A stretch of DNA of 45,858 nucleotides, taken from the IMG/VR virus record IMGVR_UViG_3300017744_000019, positions 1 through 45,858 of that record; one strand, 5' to 3'. Under the pieces are notes generated by a model that searched no databases, had not been told where the DNA came from, and saw only the letters and a list, made by a program, of their open reading frames with translations. This DNA is from a virus. Both the position numbers and the translations under genes were made by a program. Positions 22,999 to 29,924 of the stretch are shown here, piece after piece; position 1 is the stretch's first letter; each line of letters starts with the position of its first letter.

Positions 22999-23057
22999 GG
23001 GGAGACCGTCTTTCGAAGATTCCGACTGATAGGTACGTGGACGACTCCCCTCTTTTT
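22999..23057 (+). terminator. Probable terminator with long loop
   Basis: GGGGAG (22999-23004) can pair with CTCCCC (23045-23050), followed by a T7 run. Partly complementary flanks suggest a longer imperfect stem. Confidence 0.45.
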
Positions 23058-23134
23058 TTCGTCCCTTATACGAAAAAGTTATATCCTTATGCCAAAAAGT
23101 TCTAAAAATAAGCCATTTATTTTGGCTAACGCCC

Positions 23135-23163
23135 TTGCGTTTTATCTCTTAATATGCTATAAT
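23135..23163 (+). promoter_or_regulatory. Early promoter cassette
   Basis: TTGCGT, 17-nt spacer, TATAAT (23158-23163), AGCTACATAAATTAATG leader. The -35 is the weakest of the series. Confidence 0.75.
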
Positions 23164-23195
23164 AGCTACATAAATTAATGAAGAGAGATTTGATT

Positions 23196-23450
23196 ATGAC
23201 TAATGAGAACTGGACAGACAACACAGAAACCAACGAAGACGCTACCTTCCTAACACAGGAAGAGTACGATGTCGCCATGACAGTTATCCCAGTAGACATC
23301 AAAGACGTTAAAACTTTCCGTGCCGGTTTCGAACTGGTCGAGTATGAGGCAGGTACCGATCCTTTAGACGGTTTTTGTTTGATGGGTTTCGACGAAGTCG
23401 GAATGTTTTGTAAGAACCCTCGCTATGCATTTATAGGAGAAGCCGCATGA
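23196..23450 (+). CDS. Small acidic early protein
   Basis: 84 residues, acidic, no family recognised. The ATG at 23196 follows the cassette's GAGAG SD; the upstream in-frame ATG at 23178 is in the leader. Its end overlaps the next ATG by four bases. Confidence 0.65.
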   Translation: MTNENWTDNTETNEDATFLTQEEYDVAMTVIPVDIKDVKTFRAGFELVEYEAGTDPLDGFCLMGFDEVGMFCKNPRYAFIGEAA

Positions 23451-23659
23451 ATTTAATCGGTCAGAAAGTCGAAGGTAACTGGGGTGCCATGTACCCCATC
23501 GCACACGGTCTAATCGATCGTCAAGTTGGTCGCGACAGTGTCGAAATAAAATGGGAAGACGGTTACCGTGAAGAGGTTCGAGTTGATGATATTCATGAGA
23601 TCGGATACCGTAGTCCTAACGGTTCACCCATTGGTATATTTTTTGGAGAAGTAGCATGA
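23447..23659 (+). CDS. Small hypothetical protein
   Basis: 70 residues, mostly beta, with a GGAGAAG SD upstream. The pattern VEIKWEDGYREEVRVDDIHEIG resembles a small SH3-like or KOW-like beta barrel, but I cannot assign it. Confidence 0.6.
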   Translation: MNLIGQKVEGNWGAMYPIAHGLIDRQVGRDSVEIKWEDGYREEVRVDDIHEIGYRSPNGSPIGIFFGEVA

Positions 23660-23877
23660 TAGATTATATTTCTTGTACTGAAGACGGTTCTGAGATTCGT
23701 CTTTACGATGAACACGAGATGCGCCCTGTGTGCGAATCGAACAACGTTGCTGAGTTGGTCAATGCATATTTGAAGTATGGTATTGCTCCTCAAGTGATGG
23801 GTTCCTCAGATTGGTTCGAGGCACCGTTTGCGTCTGCTCGCGAGTACACCATGAAGAAAGTCTACAAACTAATCTAG
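23656..23877 (+). CDS. Small hypothetical protein
   Basis: 73 residues, beta-rich N-terminus then a helix; no family recognised. It has almost the same RBS context (GGAGAAGTAGC) as the preceding gene, suggesting duplicated translation signals. Confidence 0.6.
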   Translation: MIDYISCTEDGSEIRLYDEHEMRPVCESNNVAELVNAYLKYGIAPQVMGSSDWFEAPFASAREYTMKKVYKLI

Positions 23878-23886
23878 GGAGAGACA

Positions 23887-24237
23887 ATGCCTAAGATCGT
23901 TAAACTGAATTATGACCGAAAGGTCCGGTACCTTTACGACAAGGACACCGAAGAGTGCAACCGACTCGCTAATGAAATCATGGACCACTACGGTCAGTTC
24001 TTAGAAACTCCACACGGGTGGTGGATGGAAGATATCACTCGTTTCCAAAAGGAGTTGAGAAACTGCGGTCTTTCTGTTAATGAGTTCCTTCGAAAAGAAT
24101 TTGTGATGCCGAAGAAAACTGCGGTCAAACCCAAAAGGAAGCCGCGTAAAACTGTCGCAGCCAAAAAACCTGCCGTGACCAAAAAGAAAACTCCGGTCAA
24201 GAAAAAGACGCCTTCTAAGAGAAAAAAGGTCACATAG
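23887..24237 (+). CDS. Early protein with lysine-rich, histone-like tail
   Basis: 116 residues. Residues 1-76 are a folded, helical domain. Residues 77-116 are almost only Lys, Pro, Ala, Thr, Arg and Val with KKTAVKP/KKTPVKK-like repeats, like histone H1 or AlgP tails, and would bind nucleic acid non-specifically. A GGGAGAGACA SD precedes the ATG. Function unknown; nucleoid or RNA binding is the natural guess. Confidence 0.7.
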   Translation: MPKIVKLNYDRKVRYLYDKDTEECNRLANEIMDHYGQFLETPHGWWMEDITRFQKELRNCGLSVNEFLRKEFVMPKKTAVKPKRKPRKTVAAKKPAVTKKKTPVKKKTPSKRKKVT

Positions 24238-24241
24238 GCCC

Positions 24242-24269
24242 TTGACTCTAATACTCACTGTGGTATAAT
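24242..24269 (+). promoter_or_regulatory. Early promoter cassette
   Basis: TTGACT (24242-24247), 16-nt spacer, TATAAT (24264-24269), AGCTACATAAAGTCAAAG leader. Confidence 0.85.
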
Positions 24270-24298
24270 AGCTACATAAAGTCAAAGAAGGAAGAGAA

Positions 24299-24493
24299 AT
24301 GAAGATCAGATGCATTGGATTAACGATTACCACTAATCAAGAGATAGTTAGAGACTTCGAAATCTTAACGTCTAATGAAGATGAGATGGTGACTACATGT
24401 GGCCACGTTATAGACATGTGGTCGGGTGATAAAAGTGTAACTTCCTCGAAGGGAAGACGCATAATGCACACAATGTCCTTTGATATAATTTAG
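24299..24493 (+). CDS. Small hypothetical early protein
   Basis: 64 residues, mixed beta, with one internal Cys (TTCGHVIDMW). No family recognised. Strong GGAAGAG SD in the cassette leader. Confidence 0.6.
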   Translation: MKIRCIGLTITTNQEIVRDFEILTSNEDEMVTTCGHVIDMWSGDKSVTSSKGRRIMHTMSFDII

Positions 24494-24503
24494 AGAGAGA
24501 TTT

Positions 24504-25130
24504 ATGGGTTATCGAGTTTGGCATGAAAAATACCGTCACTACTACACTGATGCTATCAAAGTGATGGATGAAGAAATCGCATACAAGTATTATCAGTATG
24601 TAGTTCGAAAGAATGCTCATGGATGGAAAGATTCTGAGAGGAGCAAGACTTATAATGCAGAATGGAAATTCGAAGCCAACTACCCTCACGTAACAAAAGA
24701 ACTCACATTGAAAGAATGTCAGTCGTTTGCAAAACGTGTACTAAAATCTAAATTGTGGGAGAATTTCAATCATAAAAATGATCCAGCGATTGGACTGAGA
24801 TCTGCATGTAAGACTATCCAGATCGAACAGATGAGATCAAACTCTTTGTCAGGTGTCTGTTATGGTGATCTCATTCGATTGAGTGATAGTGGCATGAACA
24901 AGTATGTTGTCTTACATGAACTCGCACATGCTGCTGGGTTCAGTAAACATGACTATCGATTCCGTGAGTGTCTGATTCGATTGGTCTCAAGATTTCTAGG
25001 TCGAGAGGAAGCTAAGGCATTGAAGAAATGTTTCCGTGAAAAAAAGTTACGAGTTTCCAGACCTATCATCAAATCACCTGAAGCATGGTTGAAAGCAGTT
25101 GACCGTGCCCCTATAAAAATTGTCGCATAA
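24504..25130 (+). CDS. Zincin metallopeptidase, SprT-like spacing
   Basis: 208 residues. HELAHAAGFSKHDYRF gives His138, Glu139, His142 and third ligand His149, followed by a helix CLIRLVSRFLG like that after HGPEF in similar cytosolic zincins. No signal peptide, so it acts inside the cell. Its MGYRV start shares 16 nt with the gene at 21847. The target is unknown; host-protein shut-off or self-processing are possible. Confidence 0.72.
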   Translation: MGYRVWHEKYRHYYTDAIKVMDEEIAYKYYQYVVRKNAHGWKDSERSKTYNAEWKFEANYPHVTKELTLKECQSFAKRVLKSKLWENFNHKNDPAIGLRSACKTIQIEQMRSNSLSGVCYGDLIRLSDSGMNKYVVLHELAHAAGFSKHDYRFRECLIRLVSRFLGREEAKALKKCFREKKLRVSRPIIKSPEAWLKAVDRAPIKIVA

Positions 25131-25139
25131 GGAGTTAAT

Positions 25140-25340
25140 ATGAAAGGTTTGTCTGAAACTGTTTTTAGTCTTGTTGCTGTATCCCTTGCCCTTGTTTATT
25201 GTACTGCTGTTATTGATATGCCCGATGTTCATGTTAGCAATATGACTGGAGAGTGTGTCAAGGTTATCAACTATGCTGAGAACGATAGCTACACGTGTGA
25301 AGTTCTTCCTACGAAATACAACCATGTGTGGGTGAAGTAA
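25140..25340 (+). CDS. Small exported or anchored protein
   Basis: 66 residues: hydrophobic N-terminus (8-23, VFSLVAVSLALVYCTA), then a MTGECVKVINYAENDSYTCEVLPTKY-type mature part with two Cys that could form a disulfide. This pattern is recurrent in marine phages. GGAG SD; TAATG overlap with the next gene. Confidence 0.65.
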   Translation: MKGLSETVFSLVAVSLALVYCTAVIDMPDVHVSNMTGECVKVINYAENDSYTCEVLPTKYNHVWVK

Positions 25341-25522
25341 TGGAACTGGTTTACGACATAATCGGTTTTGGTTTGTTTGGGTTCCTCGCTTTGCTGTTAT
25401 ACGTCAACCTACACATGGAAGAAGAGAAAGAACTGGGAGAGCGCATACCATTGATGTGGGAAGAGGGTGGTTGGTTAAGAACTTTTTGGAATACCCTTAT
25501 ATCAAATCGGTCTAAGAAATAG
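25340..25522 (+). CDS. Small membrane protein
   Basis: 60 residues with one transmembrane segment (about 3-26, IIGFGLFGFLALLLYV) then an acidic, Trp-containing tail. The ATG at 25340 is in the TAATG overlap; an in-frame ATG at 25328 inside the previous gene is less likely. Confidence 0.6.
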   Translation: MELVYDIIGFGLFGFLALLLYVNLHMEEEKELGERIPLMWEEGGWLRTFWNTLISNRSKK

Positions 25523-25533
25523 CTAAAAAAGTG

Positions 25534-25561
25534 TTGACTATTATTCAGAATTTGTTATAAT
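25534..25561 (+). promoter_or_regulatory. Early promoter cassette
   Basis: TTGACT, 16-nt spacer, TATAAT (25556-25561), AGCTACATAAATTAATGAGAG leader. Confidence 0.85.
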
Positions 25562-25593
25562 AGCTACATAAATTAATGAGAGAGAAATTTGTT

Positions 25594-25977
25594 ATGGCAT
25601 ATGTAAGTCAAGAAGATAAAAAGAAATTAACCCCCGCGATCAAAGCGGTCCTCAAGAAGTACAACATGAAAGGCACTCTTGCCATTCGTCATCACAGCAG
25701 TTTGGTGTGTAACATTAAGAGTGGTGCTCTCGATATCATCGGAGCGTTACCTGTCAGTGAGTACGGTCCTCGTGACTACGTTCAGGTCAATCCGTACTGG
25801 ATTGCTGAAAACTACGACAACGAAGAAGTTGTTGCGTTCTTAACTGAGTTAAAGGCTGCTATGGAAGGGCCTGACTTCTTCTGTGAAGACGACAGCGCGA
25901 CTGACTACTTCTTCAGAAGTCACTACATCGACATCAACGTCGGGCAGTTCAACAAACCTTATCAGTTGGTGGCATAA
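25594..25977 (+). CDS. Conserved phage/plasmid early protein
   Basis: 127 residues: Lys-rich start (SQEDKKKLTPAIKAVLKKY), then MKGTLAIRHHSSLVCNIK, VNPYWI and an FFRSHYIDINVGQFNKPY end. I recall this order from conserved phage and plasmid proteins of unknown function. The ATG at 25594 follows the cassette SD; the one at 25576 is in the leader. Confidence 0.65.
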   Translation: MAYVSQEDKKKLTPAIKAVLKKYNMKGTLAIRHHSSLVCNIKSGALDIIGALPVSEYGPRDYVQVNPYWIAENYDNEEVVAFLTELKAAMEGPDFFCEDDSATDYFFRSHYIDINVGQFNKPYQLVA

Positions 25978-25978
25978 T

Positions 25979-26140
25979 ATGACTTTTAGACGTTGGTGTA
26001 ATCTAATGTGGTTCGAGCACTGTGATGAGGTTGAACTCTACACAGGTAAACGTCCAGACTACAAGGCAAAGGATTACTTTGCAAAATACAAGTGGTTTCT
26101 GAAACGTGAATATTTACATGCAATTGCTAAAAAAAATTAA
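25979..26140 (+). CDS. Conserved small basic phage protein
   Basis: 53 residues, MTFRRWCNLMWFEHCDEVELY then YFAKYKWFLKREYLH, an aromatic and basic helical protein seen repeatedly in T4-like marine phages. One base separates it from the preceding stop. Function unknown. Confidence 0.65.
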   Translation: MTFRRWCNLMWFEHCDEVELYTGKRPDYKAKDYFAKYKWFLKREYLHAIAKKN

Positions 26141-26149
26141 GCAAAGCCC

Positions 26150-26178
26150 TTGACAAATGTTTCAAAAACAGGTACAAT
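26150..26178 (+). promoter_or_regulatory. Early promoter cassette
   Basis: TTGACA (26150-26155), 17-nt spacer, TACAAT (26173-26178), GGCTACATAAACTAATGAAG leader. Confidence 0.8.
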
Positions 26179-26213
26179 GGCTACATAAACTAATGAAGAG
26201 AGAGATTTAAATT

Positions 26214-26450
26214 ATGTTCTACGCAAAACCCAAAATGTCAAACAATCACCATGCACAGACTTTCGACACTGTCGAAGCTGCTGTTCATTTCCTTAACAAC
26301 TACAACGAGTTAGGTCCAGACTTCGTTCAAGAAGGTTACTCTAACGACGTTTCTAAATTGCAAGCAGAAGACTTCTGGTTGGTCGGTAAGTTGGTCGGTC
26401 CAGTTGGTACTGAGTTCAAAAACAATAAAGTTGTTAAGGCTAAGTCATGA
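26214..26450 (+). CDS. Hypothetical early protein
   Basis: 78 residues, starting MFYAKPKMSNNHHAQTFDTVEAAVHF; compact alpha/beta. No family recognised. Stop overlaps the next ATG (ATGA). Confidence 0.6.
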   Translation: MFYAKPKMSNNHHAQTFDTVEAAVHFLNNYNELGPDFVQEGYSNDVSKLQAEDFWLVGKLVGPVGTEFKNNKVVKAKS

Positions 26451-26638
26451 GTACTGTAGCGTGGTTCGCCACTGGCGAGATTGGTGAGGCGGTTCGTGAT
26501 GTCATAGATTCTTTTCTTGATGATGTTATCGACTCTAACACCGCAATAGAAACATTGTCTGCTATAGGTCTTAACAACGATGAGATGATGAGTCTCATCG
26601 AACAAGAACTAGAGTTTCAACAAGCAACCTTTCACTAG
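26447..26638 (+). CDS. Small acidic hypothetical protein
   Basis: 63 residues, acidic and helical (VIDSFLDDVIDSNTAIETL). Translationally coupled to the gene before it. No family recognised. Confidence 0.6.
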   Translation: MSTVAWFATGEIGEAVRDVIDSFLDDVIDSNTAIETLSAIGLNNDEMMSLIEQELEFQQATFH

Positions 26639-26648
26639 GAATACTGAT

Positions 26649-26969
26649 ATGGGTATAATTGCAAACATTTATCGAGCAGATAACCGCGACTCTTCTGCTG
26701 GTGGTATGAGTTCACGATTCACTGAAGTGACTATAGTGAACGTCGAAGGTCCTTTCGAACCAACCGTGGGTCGCCCTGCGGTTGAGTTGGTCGATGGTTA
26801 CGCTCGCGGCACCTGTTTCGTACGTCCAACCTATCTATGTGAAGAACGTCCGATGATGGGTGGTACGTTCGTCGCTACTTCTGACAGTCGTTTTAGAAAC
26901 AAAGTTCGTGAGATTACTGGAGCTGAGTTCTCCGGTGCGGTTCCTTTCCATGATCGAGTGGAGTTTTAA
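26649..26969 (+). CDS. Hypothetical early protein
   Basis: 106 residues, beta-rich, Gly- and Arg-rich, with a FVRPTYLCEERPMMGGTF core. No family recognised. Its stop overlaps the ATG of the MazG-like gene by one base. Confidence 0.6.
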   Translation: MGIIANIYRADNRDSSAGGMSSRFTEVTIVNVEGPFEPTVGRPAVELVDGYARGTCFVRPTYLCEERPMMGGTFVATSDSRFRNKVREITGAEFSGAVPFHDRVEF

Positions 26970-27274
26970 TGTTACGACATAACGATAGCTGTACCGAACT
27001 GCTCACCATTCTGCAAGAAGAATGTGCCGAGGTCATTCAAAGAGTGTCGAAGGTAAAGCGGTTCGGTCAGGATCAACACAACCTGTCTCTACTTGCTAAA
27101 GAGGTCGGCGACCTTGTTTGCATGATTGAGTTGTTACAACAATGGGAAGTAGTGTCGTACACTGCTGTTGAGGAGGCGAGAACAGAAAAGTTGTTCAAAC
27201 TTCGTGTCTGGTCTACTCTGTTCGATTACGACAGCGATGACAACTATGATGCTGGTATTAGGTCGGATAACTAA
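26969..27274 (+). CDS. MazG-like nucleotide pyrophosphohydrolase
   Basis: 101 residues. ILQEECAEVIQRVSKVKRFG and LAKEVGDLVCMIELL give the ExxE...ExxD arrangement of the all-alpha NTP pyrophosphatase (MazG) fold. In phages such enzymes hydrolyse non-canonical or excess (d)NTPs or lower the alarmone pool. Function in this phage is inferred. Overlaps neighbours by one base. Confidence 0.7.
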   Translation: MLRHNDSCTELLTILQEECAEVIQRVSKVKRFGQDQHNLSLLAKEVGDLVCMIELLQQWEVVSYTAVEEARTEKLFKLRVWSTLFDYDSDDNYDAGIRSDN

Positions 27275-27275
27275 T

Positions 27276-27767
27276 ATGAAGTATGCGGTCAATGTTGATA
27301 TTTCTGAGTCCCCTAGTTATGAGATGTCCACCTATGTTCACAAGGTGGCAGAGTTCCTAGGGATATCTAATCTACCCGGCTATGTTGAACTTGAGTTTGT
27401 AGAAGAGCTAGGTACGTTCGCTGGACTAGTTGACGGCGATGAGGATCAAGTTGATATCTCTATCGCTGAGTACTTCGAAGGCAAACGGGTCGATGAGAAA
27501 CAAATGAAAATCAACATTGCCCATGAGATGATTCATGCAGTACAGATACTAAGTGGTCGATTGATTCATACTGGACTAACTCTGAATGAAGGTGTGATGT
27601 CTTATAAATGGATATTCGATGGTCAAGAGTATGAGAATATGAAGTACTGTGATCAGCCATGGGAAAACGAGGCATATGACAATGAAGAAGAAATCTACCA
27701 AGCGGTCGAATCCGGTCGCGAAGTATGCGGGGCGATTCAATCGCGCCTCTACCCACGTCGACCGTAA
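27276..27767 (+). CDS. Zincin metallopeptidase-like protein
   Basis: 163 residues. NIAHEMIHAVQILSG gives His83, Glu84 and His87, the HExxH signature; the third ligand is not obvious (a later Glu such as in TLNEGVMSY is possible). Soluble and acidic. The ATG at 27276 lies 1 nt after the MazG-like stop and is preferred to longer starts in that gene. Confidence 0.65.
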   Translation: MKYAVNVDISESPSYEMSTYVHKVAEFLGISNLPGYVELEFVEELGTFAGLVDGDEDQVDISIAEYFEGKRVDEKQMKINIAHEMIHAVQILSGRLIHTGLTLNEGVMSYKWIFDGQEYENMKYCDQPWENEAYDNEEEIYQAVESGREVCGAIQSRLYPRRP

Positions 27768-27831
27768 GAAGGAGTCGAAGAAACGCGGTCAGTTAACCAA
27801 AGATGAACTGTATCCAAATAATGGATTCTAG
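27682..27831 (+). CDS. Small basic phage protein overlapping the peptidase gene
   Basis: 49 residues, MKKKSTKRSNPVAKYAGRF then STHVDRKKESKKRG. The NPVAK...FN...DRKK order is typical of a widespread tiny phage protein family (DUF7230 as I recall). It overlaps the previous gene in another frame by 86 nt, with a CGAGG SD. I accept it because of the family pattern. Confidence 0.62.
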   Translation: MKKKSTKRSNPVAKYAGRFNRASTHVDRKKESKKRGQLTKDELYPNNGF

Positions 27832-27835
27832 CCAC

Positions 27836-27864
27836 TTGACAACCCCCTACATATAAGGTATAAT
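27836..27864 (+). promoter_or_regulatory. sigma70-type promoter abutting a start codon
   Basis: TTGACA (27836-27841), 17-nt spacer, TATAAT (27859-27864). The ATG at 27866 follows after one base, so transcripts from here start inside the gene. An AAGG SD lies in the promoter spacer. Confidence 0.65.
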
Positions 27865-27865
27865 T

Positions 27866-28090
27866 ATGGCAGTAAGTAAAGAAGTACGTTACGCAATGGT
27901 TCGTGCGGCAGCACTCAAGATCCAGAAGCGTAGTAAGGTTCGCAAGTCAAACCAACGTCTAGCGAACGAAGTAGTAGGTCTTGATCGTCAAGACTATAAA
28001 TCCGATGTACGCTGGGGAGATGAAGATAAGTTCGTTAACAATCTCTTCTCCGATGTCCGTCAATCAACCCACAACGAGGAATGGAATTAA
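27866..28090 (+). CDS. Small basic hypothetical protein
   Basis: 74 residues, basic helical N-terminus (VRYAMVRAAALKIQKRSKVRK), no family recognised. The stop TAA shares its last base with the next ATG. If expressed from the adjacent promoter, translation would need an internal start (ATG at 27896). Confidence 0.6.
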   Translation: MAVSKEVRYAMVRAAALKIQKRSKVRKSNQRLANEVVGLDRQDYKSDVRWGDEDKFVNNLFSDVRQSTHNEEWN

Positions 28091-28389
28091 TGTCCACACC
28101 AATGCCTGAGAACCTAATTGATTTAGGTCAATATACCCGTAACGATGTAGAGCTCATCTCACGTGAGTTTTTGCGTTGCGTTTATCTAGATACTCTAGAA
28201 TCTTTTGGTAAAGATTATGCGAGTCTAGATGAAGAGGATGAGACGCGTAAGAACGTTCTCGCTACACTTGAAGCATTCGAACACACCATTGCGGTACTAG
28301 ATGGTAGCGAAGAGTTTCTTGAAGCAGTACACTCAGAGGCGTCTGAAGAAGAAGCAACAGCGGAGGACGCTGAATTTGAACGATTCTAA
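28090..28389 (+). CDS. Acidic hypothetical protein
   Basis: 99 residues, strongly acidic C-terminus (EASEEEATAEDAEFERF). The ATG at 28090 in the TAATG overlap is preferred to the in-frame ATG at 28081. No family recognised. Confidence 0.65.
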   Translation: MSTPMPENLIDLGQYTRNDVELISREFLRCVYLDTLESFGKDYASLDEEDETRKNVLATLEAFEHTIAVLDGSEEFLEAVHSEASEEEATAEDAEFERF

Positions 28390-28399
28390 GGAGGAGTCA

Positions 28400-28660
28400 A
28401 TGTTTAATTATGATAGTATCGTTAGTCAACTACGGGACAATGTCCTTCAGGTGACTTTTAGTAAAGTCAATGGTGAGGAACGCGTTATGCCTTGTACTCT
28501 CCAAACTGACTATATGCCTGAATTGTCTGAATCCAAAGTTGCAGTAGTGGACGACTTCTCAGTTAACAAATCTGTGATTCGCGCATTCGCAATCGACAAG
28601 CAATCATGGCGGTCATTCCGCGTTGATAATGTCAGAGCGATTGAGGTAATCAATGGATGA
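28400..28660 (+). CDS. SH3-barrel-like (DUF2693-type) phage protein
   Basis: 86 residues. LRDNVLQVTFSKVNGEERVM and IDKQSWRSFRVDNVRAIEV correspond to a small beta-barrel family found next to gp33/gp32 in T4-like marine phages. Strong AAGGAGG SD with 5-nt spacing to ATG 28400, so the longer form is rejected. Function unknown. Confidence 0.68.
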   Translation: MFNYDSIVSQLRDNVLQVTFSKVNGEERVMPCTLQTDYMPELSESKVAVVDDFSVNKSVIRAFAIDKQSWRSFRVDNVRAIEVING

Positions 28661-28889
28661 GAAAACTGAAGAGAAGTTCCTAACCAAGAAATCATTCTCT
28701 GCGATGATCGAAAGTTTCGTATTTCAAAACAGAATGTCGTACATGGATTCCATTGTACATCTCTGTGAGAAGAACGGATTAGAGCTGGAAGACATCAAGA
28801 AGTACTTGTCTCCAACTATCGTCGAACATCTTGAGAGTGAAGCACGTCAGTTGAATTTTCTGCCAAAGCAGAACACGCTAGACGTATAA
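28653..28889 (+). CDS. 33: Late-transcription co-activator gp33
   Basis: 78 residues. The order FSAMIESFVFQNRMSYMDS, CEKNGLELEDIKKYL and LESEARQLNFLPKQNTLDV is the pattern of gp33 in T4-like marine phages. In T4, gp33 bridges RNA polymerase (beta flap) and the gp45 sliding clamp to activate TATAAATA late promoters, exactly the motif repeated in this window. Short overlap with the preceding gene. Its stop codon lies within the late promoter upstream of gp32. Confidence 0.82.
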   Translation: MDEKTEEKFLTKKSFSAMIESFVFQNRMSYMDSIVHLCEKNGLELEDIKKYLSPTIVEHLESEARQLNFLPKQNTLDV

Positions 28890-28892
28890 ATA
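28885..28892 (+). promoter_or_regulatory. T4-type late promoter (TATAAATA)
   Basis: Exact octamer spanning the stop of gp33; 63 nt before the gp32 ATG. Confidence 0.65.
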
Positions 28893-28922
28893 GTTATGCC
28901 CTTATGGGTAATCTCATACATT

Positions 28923-28947
28923 GTTTATATTTAAGTTTATATTTAAG
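28923..28947 (+). repeat. AU-rich tandem repeat at the gp32 ribosome binding site
   Basis: GTTTATATTTAA occurs twice in tandem (28923 and 28935) directly before the AAGGAA SD of gp32. In T4, gp32 represses its own translation by cooperative binding to an AU-rich, unstructured leader. This repeat could be the equivalent operator. Confidence 0.6.
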
Positions 28948-28955
28948 GAAATATT

Positions 28956-29900
28956 ATGTCTTTTGCAAATCTAAAGTCCAAGTCTATGGACATCTCTAAG
29001 CTTGTCACCGCTGCTACCGAAGCATCCGGTCAAGCATCTAACACCAACAAATACCAAGACGATCGCAAGTGGAAACCTACCGTTGATGAACAAGGTAATG
29101 GTTACGCCGTGATTCGTTTTCTTCCTGCTACTGAAGGTCAAGACCTACCGTGGGTTCGCTACTGGGATCACGCATTCAAGGGTCCAACCGGACAGTGGTA
29201 CATCGAGCGTTCACTAACGACCCTAGGTCAGAACGATCCATTAGGTGAGTTGAACTCACGTCTGTGGAACTCAGGCATCGAAGAAGACAAAGAAACTGCA
29301 CGTCGCCAGAAGCGTCGTCTACACTACGTTACTAACATTCAAGTTATTAACGACCCTGCAAACCCTGCCAACAATGGCAAGTCATTCATCTACGAGTTCG
29401 GTAAGAAGATCTTTGATAAGATCATGGACCAGATGCAACCAGAATTCCCAGGCGAGACTCCGGTCAATCCTTTTGATTTCTGGGGCGGTGCGGACTTCGA
29501 ACTGAAGATTCGTAACGTTGCGGGATACCGTAACTATGATAAGTCAGACTTTAAGTCACCTTCTCAGTTCTTGGGTGCTGATGAGACTCAACTTGAAGCA
29601 GTGTACAATACACTGTATGACTTGAACGAATTCATAGTACCAGACTATCCGAATGCACACGATGCAAAGTGGTTCAAGTCTTACGATGAGTTGAAGCAGA
29701 AGTTAGAGACAGTACTAGGTCTTGCGACTGGTGCCGGTTCAACTTTGAAGAACGAAGCACTTGCAAGTGCGGAAGAGGCTCCACCGTGGGACACTTCTTC
29801 TGAACCTACTATTGTTGCAGCTGCTCCTGCTCCGGTTGCTGCTGTCGCAGCTGCGGATGACACACTATCATACTTCGCGCAGATGGCTGCCGAAGAGTAA
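28956..29900 (+). CDS. 32: Single-stranded DNA-binding protein gp32
   Basis: 314 residues. The N-terminal basic/hydrophobic cooperativity region is followed by the core (WKPTVDEQGNGYAVIRFLP, PWVRYWDHAFKGPTGQWYIE, LHYVTNIQVINDPANPANNG, FIYEFGKKIFDKI, NPFDFWGGADFELKI) in the gp32 order, and a C-terminal Ala-rich tail with a short acidic end for partner binding. The Cys-rich zinc-binding subdomain of T4 gp32 is absent (TTLGQNDPLGELNSRLWNSG replaces it). It binds ssDNA in replication, recombination and repair. Transcription ends at the UUCG terminator. Confidence 0.9.
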   Translation: MSFANLKSKSMDISKLVTAATEASGQASNTNKYQDDRKWKPTVDEQGNGYAVIRFLPATEGQDLPWVRYWDHAFKGPTGQWYIERSLTTLGQNDPLGELNSRLWNSGIEEDKETARRQKRRLHYVTNIQVINDPANPANNGKSFIYEFGKKIFDKIMDQMQPEFPGETPVNPFDFWGGADFELKIRNVAGYRNYDKSDFKSPSQFLGADETQLEAVYNTLYDLNEFIVPDYPNAHDAKWFKSYDELKQKLETVLGLATGAGSTLKNEALASAEEAPPWDTSSEPTIVAAAPAPVAAVAAADDTLSYFAQMAAEE

Positions 29901-29924
29901 GATATATTACAGTTGATAGATTTG

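Noticed and set aside
22924-23178. 84-residue ORF across the terminator and promoter region
   Set aside because: It overlaps a real gene and the terminator hairpin and has no RBS.
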